Position numbers and translations under genes: made by a program
Shown here: positions 11,399 to 22,094 of the stretch, piece after piece
Layout: each line of letters starts with the position of its first letter
Position numbering within the stretch: the stretch's first letter is position 1
Assembly (NCBI RefSeq): GCF_028502605.1
Contig: NC_079234.1
Coordinates: forward strand, 1,922,001 to 1,986,000
Source: Trichoderma breve
Taxonomy: Eukaryota; Ascomycota; Sordariomycetes; Hypocreales; Hypocreaceae
Direction: 5' to 3'
DNA: 64,000 bases
Notes under the pieces: model-generated
The model's database searches: none
Told to the model about the DNA's origin: nothing
The model's input: only the letters and a program-made list of their open reading frames with translations

Positions 11399-13358
11399 AT
11401 GAACGCGATCTCTCCACAACGCGCTGGACCAGCAAGGCGCTATAACAGGTCACGGTGTGGGTGTTTGACCTGCAAGTGAGGCTTCCTTCCACTCATATAA
11501 CAACTATACAATGTACTTCAAGACGCTTTGCTGATAGAAAGTGAATACACAGACGCCGCAAAGTAAAGTGCGATGAGCAGCGGCCAAGATGCTCTCATTG
11601 CGAGCGACTGAACTTGGAGTGCAAATGGCGACCACATCACGCCCCTGCGTTGTCAAAGCAACGGCAGGATGCAAATGGCGAGAGTGGCACATCCAGTAAC
11701 CAACTGACTCTATCTCCGTCTACTGACAGATCACCAACTACGTCTGGTTTACGAACGCTGCAGGCCATGGATGAAGTGTTTGACTATGCTAGCTTTATGT
11801 GGGATCCCGGCAGCAGTCTTTGGCAGCAGGAAAGTCCAGATATGGCAACCACCATTGCGATTAGCACGAATGCCATAGTAAGTACCGTTGATCCAATTTG
11901 CTAATACTCATGCATCTATTCTTTCTACATATAGTTGACGGCGAACAAAAGCCAAAGAGAAAATTCTGATACTCACGCTGTCGATAGGAACCCACTGCAT
12001 ATATAAACAGGCATATGGATCCTCTGATCATTAATTCATACTCTGATACTGCAACCATCCAAGAAAATGGAGACCAGACTTTGGATCAGAGTGCATCTAC
12101 TACAAGTGAGAGACTAATGGAGTTCTTCGCCAAGTCCGCCACCCCGCCTATTCTTGCCGGAGTTGAGTCTCAGAGGAAGTGGTTCTCAATCCGTCAAGGC
12201 CTTGTTGCAATGTCGAAAAGCTCTCGCGTCCTGCGTAGTGCTATCCTGGCATTCTCATATACCCTGCTCTGTCGTAGCGATAGGTCTTGGGCCTTTGTTG
12301 TCCCCCCAGAGGACTACGAAGAAGCTACCATGGAAGTCGAGGCCCAAGATCCAGATTCATTCAATGAGCATAGCCTAGCGCGTGAATGCCTCCTTGCCGC
12401 TCTATTCTTCTTGAGTTACGTTGGGATTATAGAAAGCAAGCTCGACACGGCACATCGTTATCTCAAACAGGCATATACAATATTCCAGAAAGGGAATAAA
12501 GCCTCATTTTCCCATGTTGAAAAGCAAGTCCTTCTTTGGATCCGGTTGTTGGATGCCAGAGCAGTGTCGGCCGGTGGCGAGGGACTATTTCTGTCACGAG
12601 ATGACGAAATTGAACTCGTAGATGCCTCTCCTGCGAGCTTCGATGCTGAGACAGATGACATTGCGAGAAGCCAGGATGCTTCCAGTGATGACATTGAGGA
12701 CGTCTTGTTCCAAGTCCTCTACCAGCCCGGCATCGTCTTTTTCCAAAAGGTACAAAGCTTCATGGGTCGTATCTCAAAGATTGATCCCTGGCATCGGTCA
12801 AGAGGAACTGTCGAAGACGAGATTGAAGTCATGAACATTGGCGCTTCCATAGCAGCCGACCTCCGATCATTGTACGATCAGCGCCCGCCACTCATGGACT
12901 ACGCAGTCGCCGGAAAGCTGTCGGAGCCTCATATCTCAGCGCATCTGGCTTTCACCATCACCAGAGCTTTTCGGACATACTTATCCAACTACTACGCCAG
13001 CAAAGTCCATCTTCATCGCGTCGCTTACAAACACCTGCCGTTGACCAAGGAAGCAGCTGATGCCCTTGGTCAAATTCGCAAGCTGGCGCATCAAATTTCT
13101 TCTGATCTCGCTCCCGATGACTCGCTTCCTGTGAATATGCTCTGGCCTCTATTGATGCTAGGCGTAGAGGAGCAGGATCAAGACGAAAAGGCGTGGATTC
13201 GGGCTCAGATTGTGAGAATGGAGGGCGTCGCGGGGAATGCAAGAATCACGGCGCAAGTCCTTGAAGAAGTCCAAGCTCGCCAAGAAGCGTCAAAGTCCCG
13301 TGCAGATATCCGATCTGTGATGCATGCAGTTTTCAATTCCTGTTTTGCAATCTTGTGA
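11399..13358 (+). CDS. Zn2Cys6 transcription factor
   Basis: Three exons, 11399-11475, 11553-11877 and 11988-13358, give 590 residues. The first intron interrupts the zinc cluster: C22, C25, C32, C39, C42, C49 form Cx2Cx6Cx6Cx2Cx6C with the basic stretch CKRRKVKC. The rest is an alpha-helical regulatory region resembling the Fungal_trans_2 type, with SSRVLRSAILAFSYTLL, ARECLLAALFFLSYV and HVEKQVLLWIRLLDAR. The acceptor at 11987 (GTCGATAG) was chosen because it keeps the frame; an acceptor at 11934 would run into a stop. It is the first gene of a same-strand trio with an aldolase and a sugar-type transporter, and is the likely pathway-specific activator (inference). Confidence 0.9.
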
Positions 13359-13758
13359 TCAATCACGCATAGAGTAGCAGAGGCGATGGTGGTGTCCCCT
13401 CGGGTCGGCAATGTCGGGAATAATGAGTCGTCGGCAGCACAACCCCACGCCTATCGCTTCAATTGAAGCACAAGTAAGGTGATCCGATCAGTCATCTAGA
13501 CGCGGGGAGACTTCTTCGCATCTGGCTACCCCATCTGGGGTCTAATGCAGTTTTTAGGAAGTCCGATACAGGCTTCGCCAGTGTTCTCAATCTTATCATG
13601 ATCTATTCGGCGGAGTAATATATAAGACTCTAAACGGTATCCTGAGCATTTATCAACAACCTTCTTCGAGAAGTCTTGCTGCCTCGCATCCTTTGAGACC
13701 ACACGCCATTGAAGCAAAGCACCAGAAAGCTCTCGATTTCTTCCCCATCTCAGCAACA
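13359..13758. other. Intergenic / promoter of the aldolase gene
   Basis: About 400 bases between two same-strand genes. A TAATATATAA tract near 13615-13624 could serve as a TATA element for the start at 13759. Nothing else is recognised. Confidence 0.45.
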
Positions 13759-14923
13759 ATGGGCTCTTTGCAAGCAGCCAGGCCGTTTCCCCCTGGCATT
13801 CATGTGCCTAGCTTAACCTGGTTCGGCAGCGACGACTCTCAAGAAATAGACTGGGATTTACAAGAGAGACATTTGAACTTTGTCATCACTTCTGGTCTTC
13901 ATGGCGGTCAGCACTTTTATCCTTTTCCTGGTAACACAACAACAGTAGCTAATGCGAATCTAATCTAGTCGTCATTGCTGGGACTAACGGTGAAGCTGTG
14001 ACATTGACTCAGGATGAAAAGATTAAACTTATCACAATGACACGTCGCATCGCCACTCAGGCTGGAAGACCAGACATCACAATTACTGTGGGGTGTTCCG
14101 GACAGTGCACACGAGATGTCATTGCAGAAACGAAGGCGGCAAAAGAAGCTGGTGCCGATTTTGTCTTGGTACTTGTGCCCAGCTATTTCCATTTTGCGAT
14201 GAATAAAGACAGCATTGTTGCGTTCTTCGAAGAGGTATGAGAACCATTCATTTCATTCCGAGCTACACAGTCGATACTGACTCACGATGTGTAGGCAGCT
14301 GATGCGAGTCCGCTTCCCATCGTGATATACAACTTTCCCAATGTTGTCGCCGGACTCGATGTCGACTCCGAGATGCTGGATCGCCTAGCCAAGCATAGGA
14401 ATATCGTTGGTGTAAAACTGACATGCGGTGGAATTGCCAAAGTGTCTCGCATTGCTGCTACATACAGTCCTGACGAATTCAGCACTCTTGCTGGTCAAAG
14501 TGATTGGCTCGTTCCAGCACTATCTGTCGGCAGTACAGGCGCCATTACCGGAATAGCAAATCTGTACCCCAAGGTGAGTGTGATGCAACGATGTTTTGCC
14601 CTCATATAATGAGCATTACTAACACGACGATTTCGCAAACCTCAAAGACATGTATACAAATCTACGATCTGTTTGTAGCCGGCAAGGTGAAAGAGGCTAC
14701 GGCACTGCAGTTGGAGCTCGCAAAGATGGAATGGGGCTTTGCGAAGGGTGGTATCAACGGTACGAAGTGGGTAGTAGCAAGGCTGCGTGGTTATCCCGAA
14801 GAAAGCTGTCACTGTCGGCGACCATACCCAAAATATGACAAAAAAACGCAGCAAGAATGGATTGTTGGCGTGGTTAGCGCTCTAGAAGCGACTGAGAGAA
14901 GCATTGCCAAGGGCTCTACATAG
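13759..14923 (+). CDS. Dihydrodipicolinate synthase-family aldolase
   Basis: Class I (Schiff-base) pyruvate-type lyase. Four exons (13759-13906, 13969-14234, 14295-14573, 14648-14923) give 322 residues. GTNGEAVTLTQDE is the substrate-binding loop. Y150 in LPIVIYNFP and K179 in VGVKLTCGG correspond to the catalytic Tyr and Schiff-base Lys of the family. Fungi make lysine by the aminoadipate route, so true DHDPS activity is not expected. In fungi this family includes L-threo-3-deoxyhexulosonate aldolase and 4-hydroxy-2-oxoglutarate-type aldolases used in sugar-acid or hydroxyproline catabolism. The downstream sugar-type transporter and upstream regulator favour a catabolic role, but the substrate is not decidable here. 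Confidence 0.92.
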
Positions 14924-15969
14924 AGGCGGCAACATCGCGAGCATTCATCATCCACGTTGGGCTTGACAGTATGATACATAAGAAGAGTCTCTTGATAGCA
15001 ATATGAAAAGCCATATTATATCGGAGACAACAATAATATGCCTATGTGTACCTAACATGGCTCAATGGTATGCATGTACTTTATATCTTTACTTTCCATT
15101 GGCATGTGAAACTAGTAACACTGCAGTATACAAAGTGATGAAACATATTTCTACGTCATGCGGTCACATAACTTAGCATCGGGTAAGCCTCTACGATCTC
15201 TAGTGTGTCTAGGCCGAGCTGATGACATACCATATGATATATCGGATTACATCTGACTCCAATAATTACAATCACGGCGTCTATTTGCGACCGCAAGCCC
15301 TCTGTTTCTTCAAGCCAAGACCCAAGCTCATTGTCGCGTCGACTTCAAAGGGACAGCCGATCGGCTCGGATATCGGATACGTCGCTTAGCTGCCACGCCC
15401 ACCAAACACTTCCTCTTCTCATTGGCCTCACATTTGCCACCTCCCTCGCCATAGCGCAGCGCCACCAGCAATAAACCGTCGGCGAACCACGTTTATTCCC
15501 GTTCTAAGACAAACAAGGCTTGAAATGGTTCAATTTTTGCCGACAAACCTGGCAGTCACATTGTGACCCGAGCTGGATATTCTCCCCTGTATTCTTGTTC
15601 CTTCGAAGGAAGAATCTAATCTGAATTGTCGCCTCCGCATATTTCCCCGCACGGCGCTACTCAGTGAAAAGCTGGGGTATCGTGTAGATGGTTCGACAGC
15701 AGTAACCCGGATTCTTTGCTAATTGGCGAAGACCCCACCATCTTCTCGCCAGATCCGATGGCAACCAGGCGACGGCGATGAATGTCAGACCGCAAGACTC
15801 TCATATATCTTACGAAGTTGTCCGTTTGTCTTTCGAGTTTGTTGGTTGCTAAATGGCCTCAGATTTCATTCCTGCGTGAACCAACTTTATAATTACTGAT
15901 ACAGGTGTGTACTGTCCTTCGTTGCGAGGTCCTTCACATAGTTGACGAGGTGAAAAGGCCTTCAACATC
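14924..15969. promoter_or_regulatory. Intergenic and promoter of MFS transporter with GCCGATCGGC palindrome
   Basis: About 1 kb before the transporter start. A perfect ten-base palindrome GCCGATCGGC lies at 15356-15365 and has the same core as the sites at 2950 and 2971. The 3' flank of the aldolase is AT-rich. No gene is seen. Regulatory use of the palindrome is inference. Confidence 0.45.
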
Positions 15970-18029
15970 ATGGGTGGATTCCGTGCCGTTGAAGATCGGC
16001 CAACGCCGAAAGAGGTGTACAATTGGCGACTATATACCGAAGCTGCAATCATAGCGACAGGTTCACTGCTGTAAGTGTCTTCTGCCTTACGAAAAGCCCA
16101 TGCGATCTGTTCTAATGCGATGGTAAACAGGTTTGGCTATGACGGTGCATTCGTTGGGACAACAATCGCTCGCGCCAGTTTCAAGAAAGACTTTAATATT
16201 TCGCCAGCCGATGCCAACAGCATCTCCAGTAACATCACGTCTGCGTTTCAGGCGGGAGCCTTCTTCGGCGCCATTTTCTGCTTCTTTAGTAGGTTCAGGA
16301 ATACTCAAAGTAACACATATTGCCCTTCGTGTGCTGATTATAGGTGAATAGTTACGGAAAAGGTAGGCCGAAAATGGGCCTTGTTCATCTCCAACATTGT
16401 ATTCCTCATTGGCGCGATCATCATGACTGCAGCCACGCATTCACTCGGCAACATTTGTACGTTCATGTCATCTCATTCGGATTTGATGGTGCTATAAATT
16501 TTATGTAGCTAACTCTGGTTATGAAGACGCTGGTCGAGTTCTTACTGGTCTTGCCTATGGTGGAATCACCGCGACCGTTCCAAGTTATATTGCCGAGCTT
16601 TCGGTTCCATCTATCCGTGGTATACTTACTGGTCTCTTCGAAATAGCATATCAAATCGGATCGGTCATTGGCTTTTGGATCAACTATGGAATCAATCAGA
16701 ACATGGATGTAAACTCAACAGCTTCCTGGCGTATTCCTATGGCCATCCAAATCGTTCCATGCGGTATGCTGCTGATTGGAGGCGTATTTCTTCATGAGAG
16801 TCCCCTTTGGCTCTTTCGAAAAGACAGAGCAGAAGATGGAACAAAGGCACTGGAAGGAATTCGCCATCTTCCTCGAGATCATGAATGTGAGATAAGCCTG
16901 AGCCCACTTTGAAGGAGACTAGCTAACCAAGATATGCTACAGACTTAAAGGAAGATGTACAAATGATTCGAGGCCGTCTGATGGAAGAAAACAATATTGC
17001 AAGCCGATATGGGACTGGATCATGGGCACTCTTCCGTGGAGCGCTCTACGAATTGTCAAGGAAAGGAATGCGAAACCGCATTATTCTGGTCTTCTGCTCT
17101 TTTGCGCTACAAAATATGTCTGGAGCCGCAGGTAAGTCAATTCAAATTGATAGAGATGTCGTCAACTTACAAAGTGTTGCATAACAGCCATCAACTACTA
17201 TTCACCAACTCTTTTCGCTTCACTTGGGATCCAAGATGTCTCTCTATACACTGGCATCTACGGTCTTGTCAAGGCAATCGCTTCAATTCTGTTCTACGTC
17301 TTTTTGATCGATATATGGGGTCGCCGACACCCGACCATCCTCTCCTCTATTGCTTGCTCAATCTGCCTTTGGATCATTGGAGCATACGTCAAAATCGGGC
17401 ACCCAGCCGACATTATCAAAGCCGGGCATGAGCTTTCACCATCCACAGCGGCTGGTGGCAAAGCTGCAACTGGCATGATCATGATATACTCAGTCTTGTA
17501 TGGCAGCATACGCATTCACCCATCTTTAAAATATCCGACTACTAACTCCCTTTTGATAGCTGGTCTTTTGGTCTCAACGGTATACCTTGGATTGTTGCCG
17601 CCGAAATCTTCCCAGGCGCCCTGCGTAACTTTTCCGGAACATGGGCAGCACTCTGCCAATGGTGAGAACTGGTTCGACCATTGCAAAACTTGATCAAGAC
17701 TAATATTTGTATACAGGCTCACCCAATTCGTTATTACCAAGGCGCTACCCTACATTTTCACCTCGCTGGGCTATGGTACCTGGTTCTTCTTCGCCTCCTG
17801 GATGTTACTCGCAACCATTTGGGCCTTTTTCTTTCTGCCAGAAACAAAGGGCAAGACTTTGGATGAGATCGATGTTATCTTGTAAGTACAGCCAACAACG
17901 TGTTTAATCTTCATAATGTGCTAACTATTTTGTCTTAGCGGGTATACGGAAGATAGAAGGGAGTTCTTCCCAGGCCAATCAAATGGTGATGTCATCAAGG
18001 AAGATGCAGAGGTATTCACAAAGGATTAA
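15970..18029 (+). CDS. MFS sugar/sugar-acid transporter
   Basis: Proton-coupled hexose, pentose or quinate-type permease with twelve expected membrane helices. Nine exons (15970-16070, 16131-16288, 16352-16456, 16509-16886, 16943-17131, 17188-17497, 17560-17661, 17717-17881, 17939-18029) join in frame to 532 residues. Family marks in order are LLFGYDGAFVGTT in TM1, TEKVGRKWA in loop 2-3, AGRVLTGLAYGG, PSYIAELSVPSIRG, ESPLWLFRKDRAEDG, AINYYSPTLFASLGI in TM7, WGRRHPTIL, SFGLNGIPWIVAAEIFP in TM10, and FFLPETKGKTLDEID after TM12. Quinate/sugar-acid carriers have a similar GIPW...AEIFP pattern. It closes the same-strand trio and probably imports the precursor of the neighbouring aldolase's substrate (inference). 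Confidence 0.94.
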
Positions 18030-21000
18030 CACATCCATACTTGATGTGCTCTTTATCTTAGTCTATTGCATTAATATTTAATGATCAAGAATGTCTTGTC
18101 GTATCTGAAAAATGCATATGAAACATTATATGCATGATTCGGCAGCACCGTCTCACCTGCCCGCTAATGTAGAAGATGCTCCCATGCATACCCATACGAC
18201 CAGAGTATCCTCACTGCTCGTAGGATTACGTGAAAGCTTAGTCCACTACAAGCCGCAATGACCAAGATAGCCAACGCTGGTGGCCTTGAACTCGACCAGT
18301 TTGATCCTTGCGGAGCCAGTGGGTTCAATCCACATTTAAACGCGTCTTTCAATTACCGATTACTAGATACCTAGCATGGAAAATTGGTGTCGGCTATTTC
18401 GGATTACAACGTTGTCTCCGCTTACGACTTTCAGGGCAACATTACGCGAATGTTTACAGACATGAACCATGGTTGTAACTGTTCATGCATACTTCTACCG
18501 AGGGTTGTAACTGTTCATGCATACTTCTACCGAGGGGTGCGAAGGGAGTGAAGGGTGCTGAGGGTGTGCAAGGTGTACTTCGTATAGTAATCTTGGGAAA
18601 GAAAGAATAAACTTGTTTTACGAGTTACCATTAATCAACGTCGTTCAGGGGAAATTAATGCTTGCTAGCTCCCGTAGGGTAGCCTTCTCGGTGGAATTGT
18701 GATGGAATACTCAACTCTCGTACTCGTACTATCAGGCTACTGAAAGGGCGTAAAAGATACTGAAAGCGGCCACTATATCCTGCTGCCTTGGACTATTGCT
18801 ACCCTCGCACGTAAGCTAGCCTAGCGTAGCAATTGGAAGAGTTGCTCTAGCTCTTTTTATTGCTCATCGAATTACACAGTGTTCTTTTTTCCACTTATAC
18901 TCTCGGTGTACGAGTAGAGCTTCTTCTTTCGTTTTTGATCTCGATCCCGAGGCGGCGAATTTGGCAATTCGGAAAAAGGTACAGAGAAAAGTAAGGGTAT
19001 GGTCATCTATTCATAAGCGCAGCATTCCTTGGGATTGACATTATGTAATGTCGCAAGATTGTACACAAGAGGTTTGGGGGACGATCATCAGCAAAAGAAG
19101 AAGGTCTTCTTCGAAGTGGGCATAAGCAAGCGCTTAGCCGGAGACATGAAACTCACTTTACATGGGATGGATACCGGCCTCTTTTCTCTCAATTTTCTAG
19201 TAGTAGTCGAAACTTCTTCTCTTTATTGAGCCTGATGGCTAATTTCCATTTTAACCCCTCTTCGTATTCTGTAAAGTGCTAGTTATAGGTATCCTCTAGT
19301 GATGTTGAGTCTACTAGCATGCCATGGTAATGTTGTTACCCATGAAGCACAACCGCTGAATGTTGGCGCTTCTCAGAGATAAACATCCTGTACCTCGAAC
19401 AGAGACGATGGTGGTGTATACCGAGTAAAAACCCAGTGATCAACTGTCAGCCGATCGAGGTGACAGACTCGCATGACAATATCTCAGCCGGTACGGTCCG
19501 CGCTTAGCGGAGTGAGACAACTGAGCCGGATCGACACAGATCATTGTTACGATGCTAATGCACCAAATCGTCTTTGTCTGAAACAACTGGACGTTAGTGA
19601 GGTTGTGATGATCTGACTGCTGATCATGCACTGAAATCGTGTCTAACATGTCGATCAATGGCAGCGCGACACAACGTTGGTGAGATGTTTATTCTGTTAG
19701 TCTGTTAAGGGTTCAACGCACCCTTGCGCAGAAATAAAATGTTTGTATGTTTTATGGTATGATAGTATTCTTAACGCTGCGCGACTTCTAAAGCAACTGT
19801 AAGTGCAAAAGATGGTGACAGCACTCACAATGATGCACGATTATTGACTATGACGCTTTTCCCCCCCCTGCAGCACATTTACCTCTTCAATTGACAAATC
19901 TTGATTGGGTGTGATACAGCCTTCTGTTTTAAGCTTACTTGACAATGGAGTTTCACGTAGTTGTGTACTGTTGGAGAATGGCTGTAAACAGACAAAGTCT
20001 CTGAAGATCCTACAATGCAACGAAGGATGATCAGTGGAGCAGGGCATAGGGCGAATAGCCGCTATAATGAAAATCCGGGTCATCGTCCCGACGACCTTCA
20101 AAGGATCAAAAAACTTTGGGTAGACTATTATGGCATTGAAGCTTCATTTACAATAATTCCATCTTGAATCAGGATCAGGCACTTCGTAAATATTCCTTAG
20201 AAACCAACAGTTCTCACTTTAGGTTAATAAAACACTCACAACATTGAGTTGCTTCATCCGGACAACTGGGACCTCTGGCTTGCGGGGTGAACAAACTTGA
20301 ACCTCAAATCGGGGTTGATCCAGTCTTGGCTGCGCCCGAGGCAAACAAATGGCCCAAGATTGATTGTAAACTCCATCGGAGACTCCCCGTTTAGAATCAT
20401 ACAAGGGCACGCATGAACGCCTGCAGCTCAGTTGAGGTTCTCGTCGGTGCCAAAAGAAAAGATCCCTGATGCCGCTCGGCCCTTTTCAGAGGTACGTTTC
20501 TCGACACTAACGACTCCACCGTCAGCTTACCTATCATCGAATAGGAAGCTCCAAATGATGGGAATTCTCTGTTGCTTCTAAAGATATGTGCTGCTGTCTG
20601 TTGAGATGATTGGCCAAGATGTGCAATGTGACTGCGTCAGTTAGCCGCGGTTCCAACTAATCGAATACGTCCGCGCTACGATTTCGCTCAAATTTACTAA
20701 ACAAAATTTGATAGGAAGAAAAGGAAAACCCCCTGATTTTAACGTGGATTTTACCTTTTTAGCGCTACACGACTCAAGTAAACTTGCAATTTTGATTTGA
20801 TCACCAGAATAGGCAGCTGCTTACAGGCATAACCTGAGAACGGCCTCCAACGCTCATCATGATTCCGGCATCATTTGTATTCACCGGGAACTCGCAGGTT
20901 AAGAAAACTGCTCCGGAAGAGATACGCGAGGTATTCTTGGCAGTAAGAAAATATTTCCGTACGGAGGATATTGCCGTCCGAATTGATCCCCATGGTGCAT

Positions 21001-21420
21001 GCCAAGGCTAAATGAACCGGCATGATAGCCTGTTGGCCTAGTCCGTTGAATCTCTTTTCTTTGATCAGGCAGGGGACGTCCATCGTTGGTTTACACTTCA
21101 TGTTTATCGTATATCTCACCATTCCCGGTCGGATCGCCGAACATCTTTCCGCTAGTGCTTCACAGCAGGAAGATGATGAATGTGCACATGCGAAAGAAAC
21201 ATCACGAACAACGACTGGACAAGAATAGTTGGCTGAAAGATAATATATATACGTTGATCCTAGATATAGACATGGCCTCTAGGAAAAGGCCTTAAACAGT
21301 GCCACAAGGGGCAATTATAGACATGTGAACCCAAGAGTAGAAGCAAGCGACGGCACGGAGATTTCCATCATTCCAGGCCATCGCGCTTCATATTCCATTC
21401 CTCCTTTCCTTTTTGTTGAC
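18030..21420. other. 3.4-kb gene-poor region
   Basis: No credible gene on either strand. It holds a perfect 32-base tandem duplication at 18471-18534 and a purine-rich stretch just after it. Open frames are short, lack family motifs, and are not called. Confidence 0.5.
18471..18534. repeat. Perfect 32-base tandem duplication
   Basis: Two head-to-tail identical copies, 18471-18502 and 18503-18534, each starting GGTTGTAACTGTTCATGCAT. The identity indicates a recent duplication. No flanking element ends are seen. Confidence 0.9.
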
Positions 21421-22094
21421 TTAGAAGACATCACCGAGCATACGGCCGGCGACGTCGGCGACGTAGCAAGGAACGCCAAAGCCGCCAGCAGCAGTGCTGA
21501 GATCGTTGGGGTTGACGCTGCCAGAGTTGTACTCACGGAGGGCAGGGTAGATGGAAGACTCAGCCCACTGATTGCCCCAGTTCTCCAAGTTGCCCTTGAA
21601 GTGCTGGGTACCACCGTTGATCATGGCAGAGGTATCAGACTATAGATAGTGTTAGAGGCAAAATAGCAAATTAGAACTGAGAGTATATAGTATCTACATA
21701 CCTGGGGAAGACCGTTTCGGCCCTGGAATGAGGGGCAGCCCTCGCACTGCATAAGACCGCAGTCATTGTTACCAGTGCACTGGACACCGACATAACCGTG
21801 GGACTCCTGGAGGATGATGGCGAGGATGACACGTTCGTCAACACCGATGGTGGCGGCGGCGTTGCTGATGGCGACGTTGATACGGCCAACATCGTCCCAG
21901 GTGGAACCGGCGTTGACCATGTCCTGCTGGTAACGGCCGAAGACGGTAGTCCAGGGCAGCCAGTTGTTCATGGAAGGGAAGTTCTGCCAGCCACCGTTGT
22001 ATTTGCAGCCAGCACGAGACTCGAGCTCGATGGGGGAAGCGAAGACGGCAGGCAGAGCAGCCAGGGCGGCGACCATCATAGTCTTGAAAGCCAT
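21421..22094 (-). CDS. Secreted lysozyme-like (GH23/transglycosylase-type) protein
   Basis: Small secreted hydrolase, probably cleaving peptidoglycan- or chitin-type polymers. Exons 22094-21702 and 21639-21421 give 203 residues. A signal peptide covers about residues 1-19 (MAFKTMMVAALAALPAVFA). The lysozyme-like core has E97 in AIILQESHG, matching the catalytic Glu context of goose-type/SLT folds, followed by CTGNNDCGLMQ and CEGCPSFQG, where paired cysteines suggest disulphides. The C-terminal part is Gly/Asn-rich with FGVPCYVADVAGRMLG. The substrate is not proven; an antibacterial role fits the fold. It stands alone, with about 3 kb of empty DNA on each side. Confidence 0.88.

Noticed and set aside
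11878..12015. Apparent frameshift between exon 2 and the long 3' open frame of the 11399 regulator
   Set aside because: The acceptor GTCGATAG ending at 11987 restores frame; only the earlier acceptor at 11934 led to a stop.
18030..21420. Possible hidden gene in the gene-poor region
   Set aside because: All open frames are short and could not be linked by splice sites into a product with any recognisable motif.
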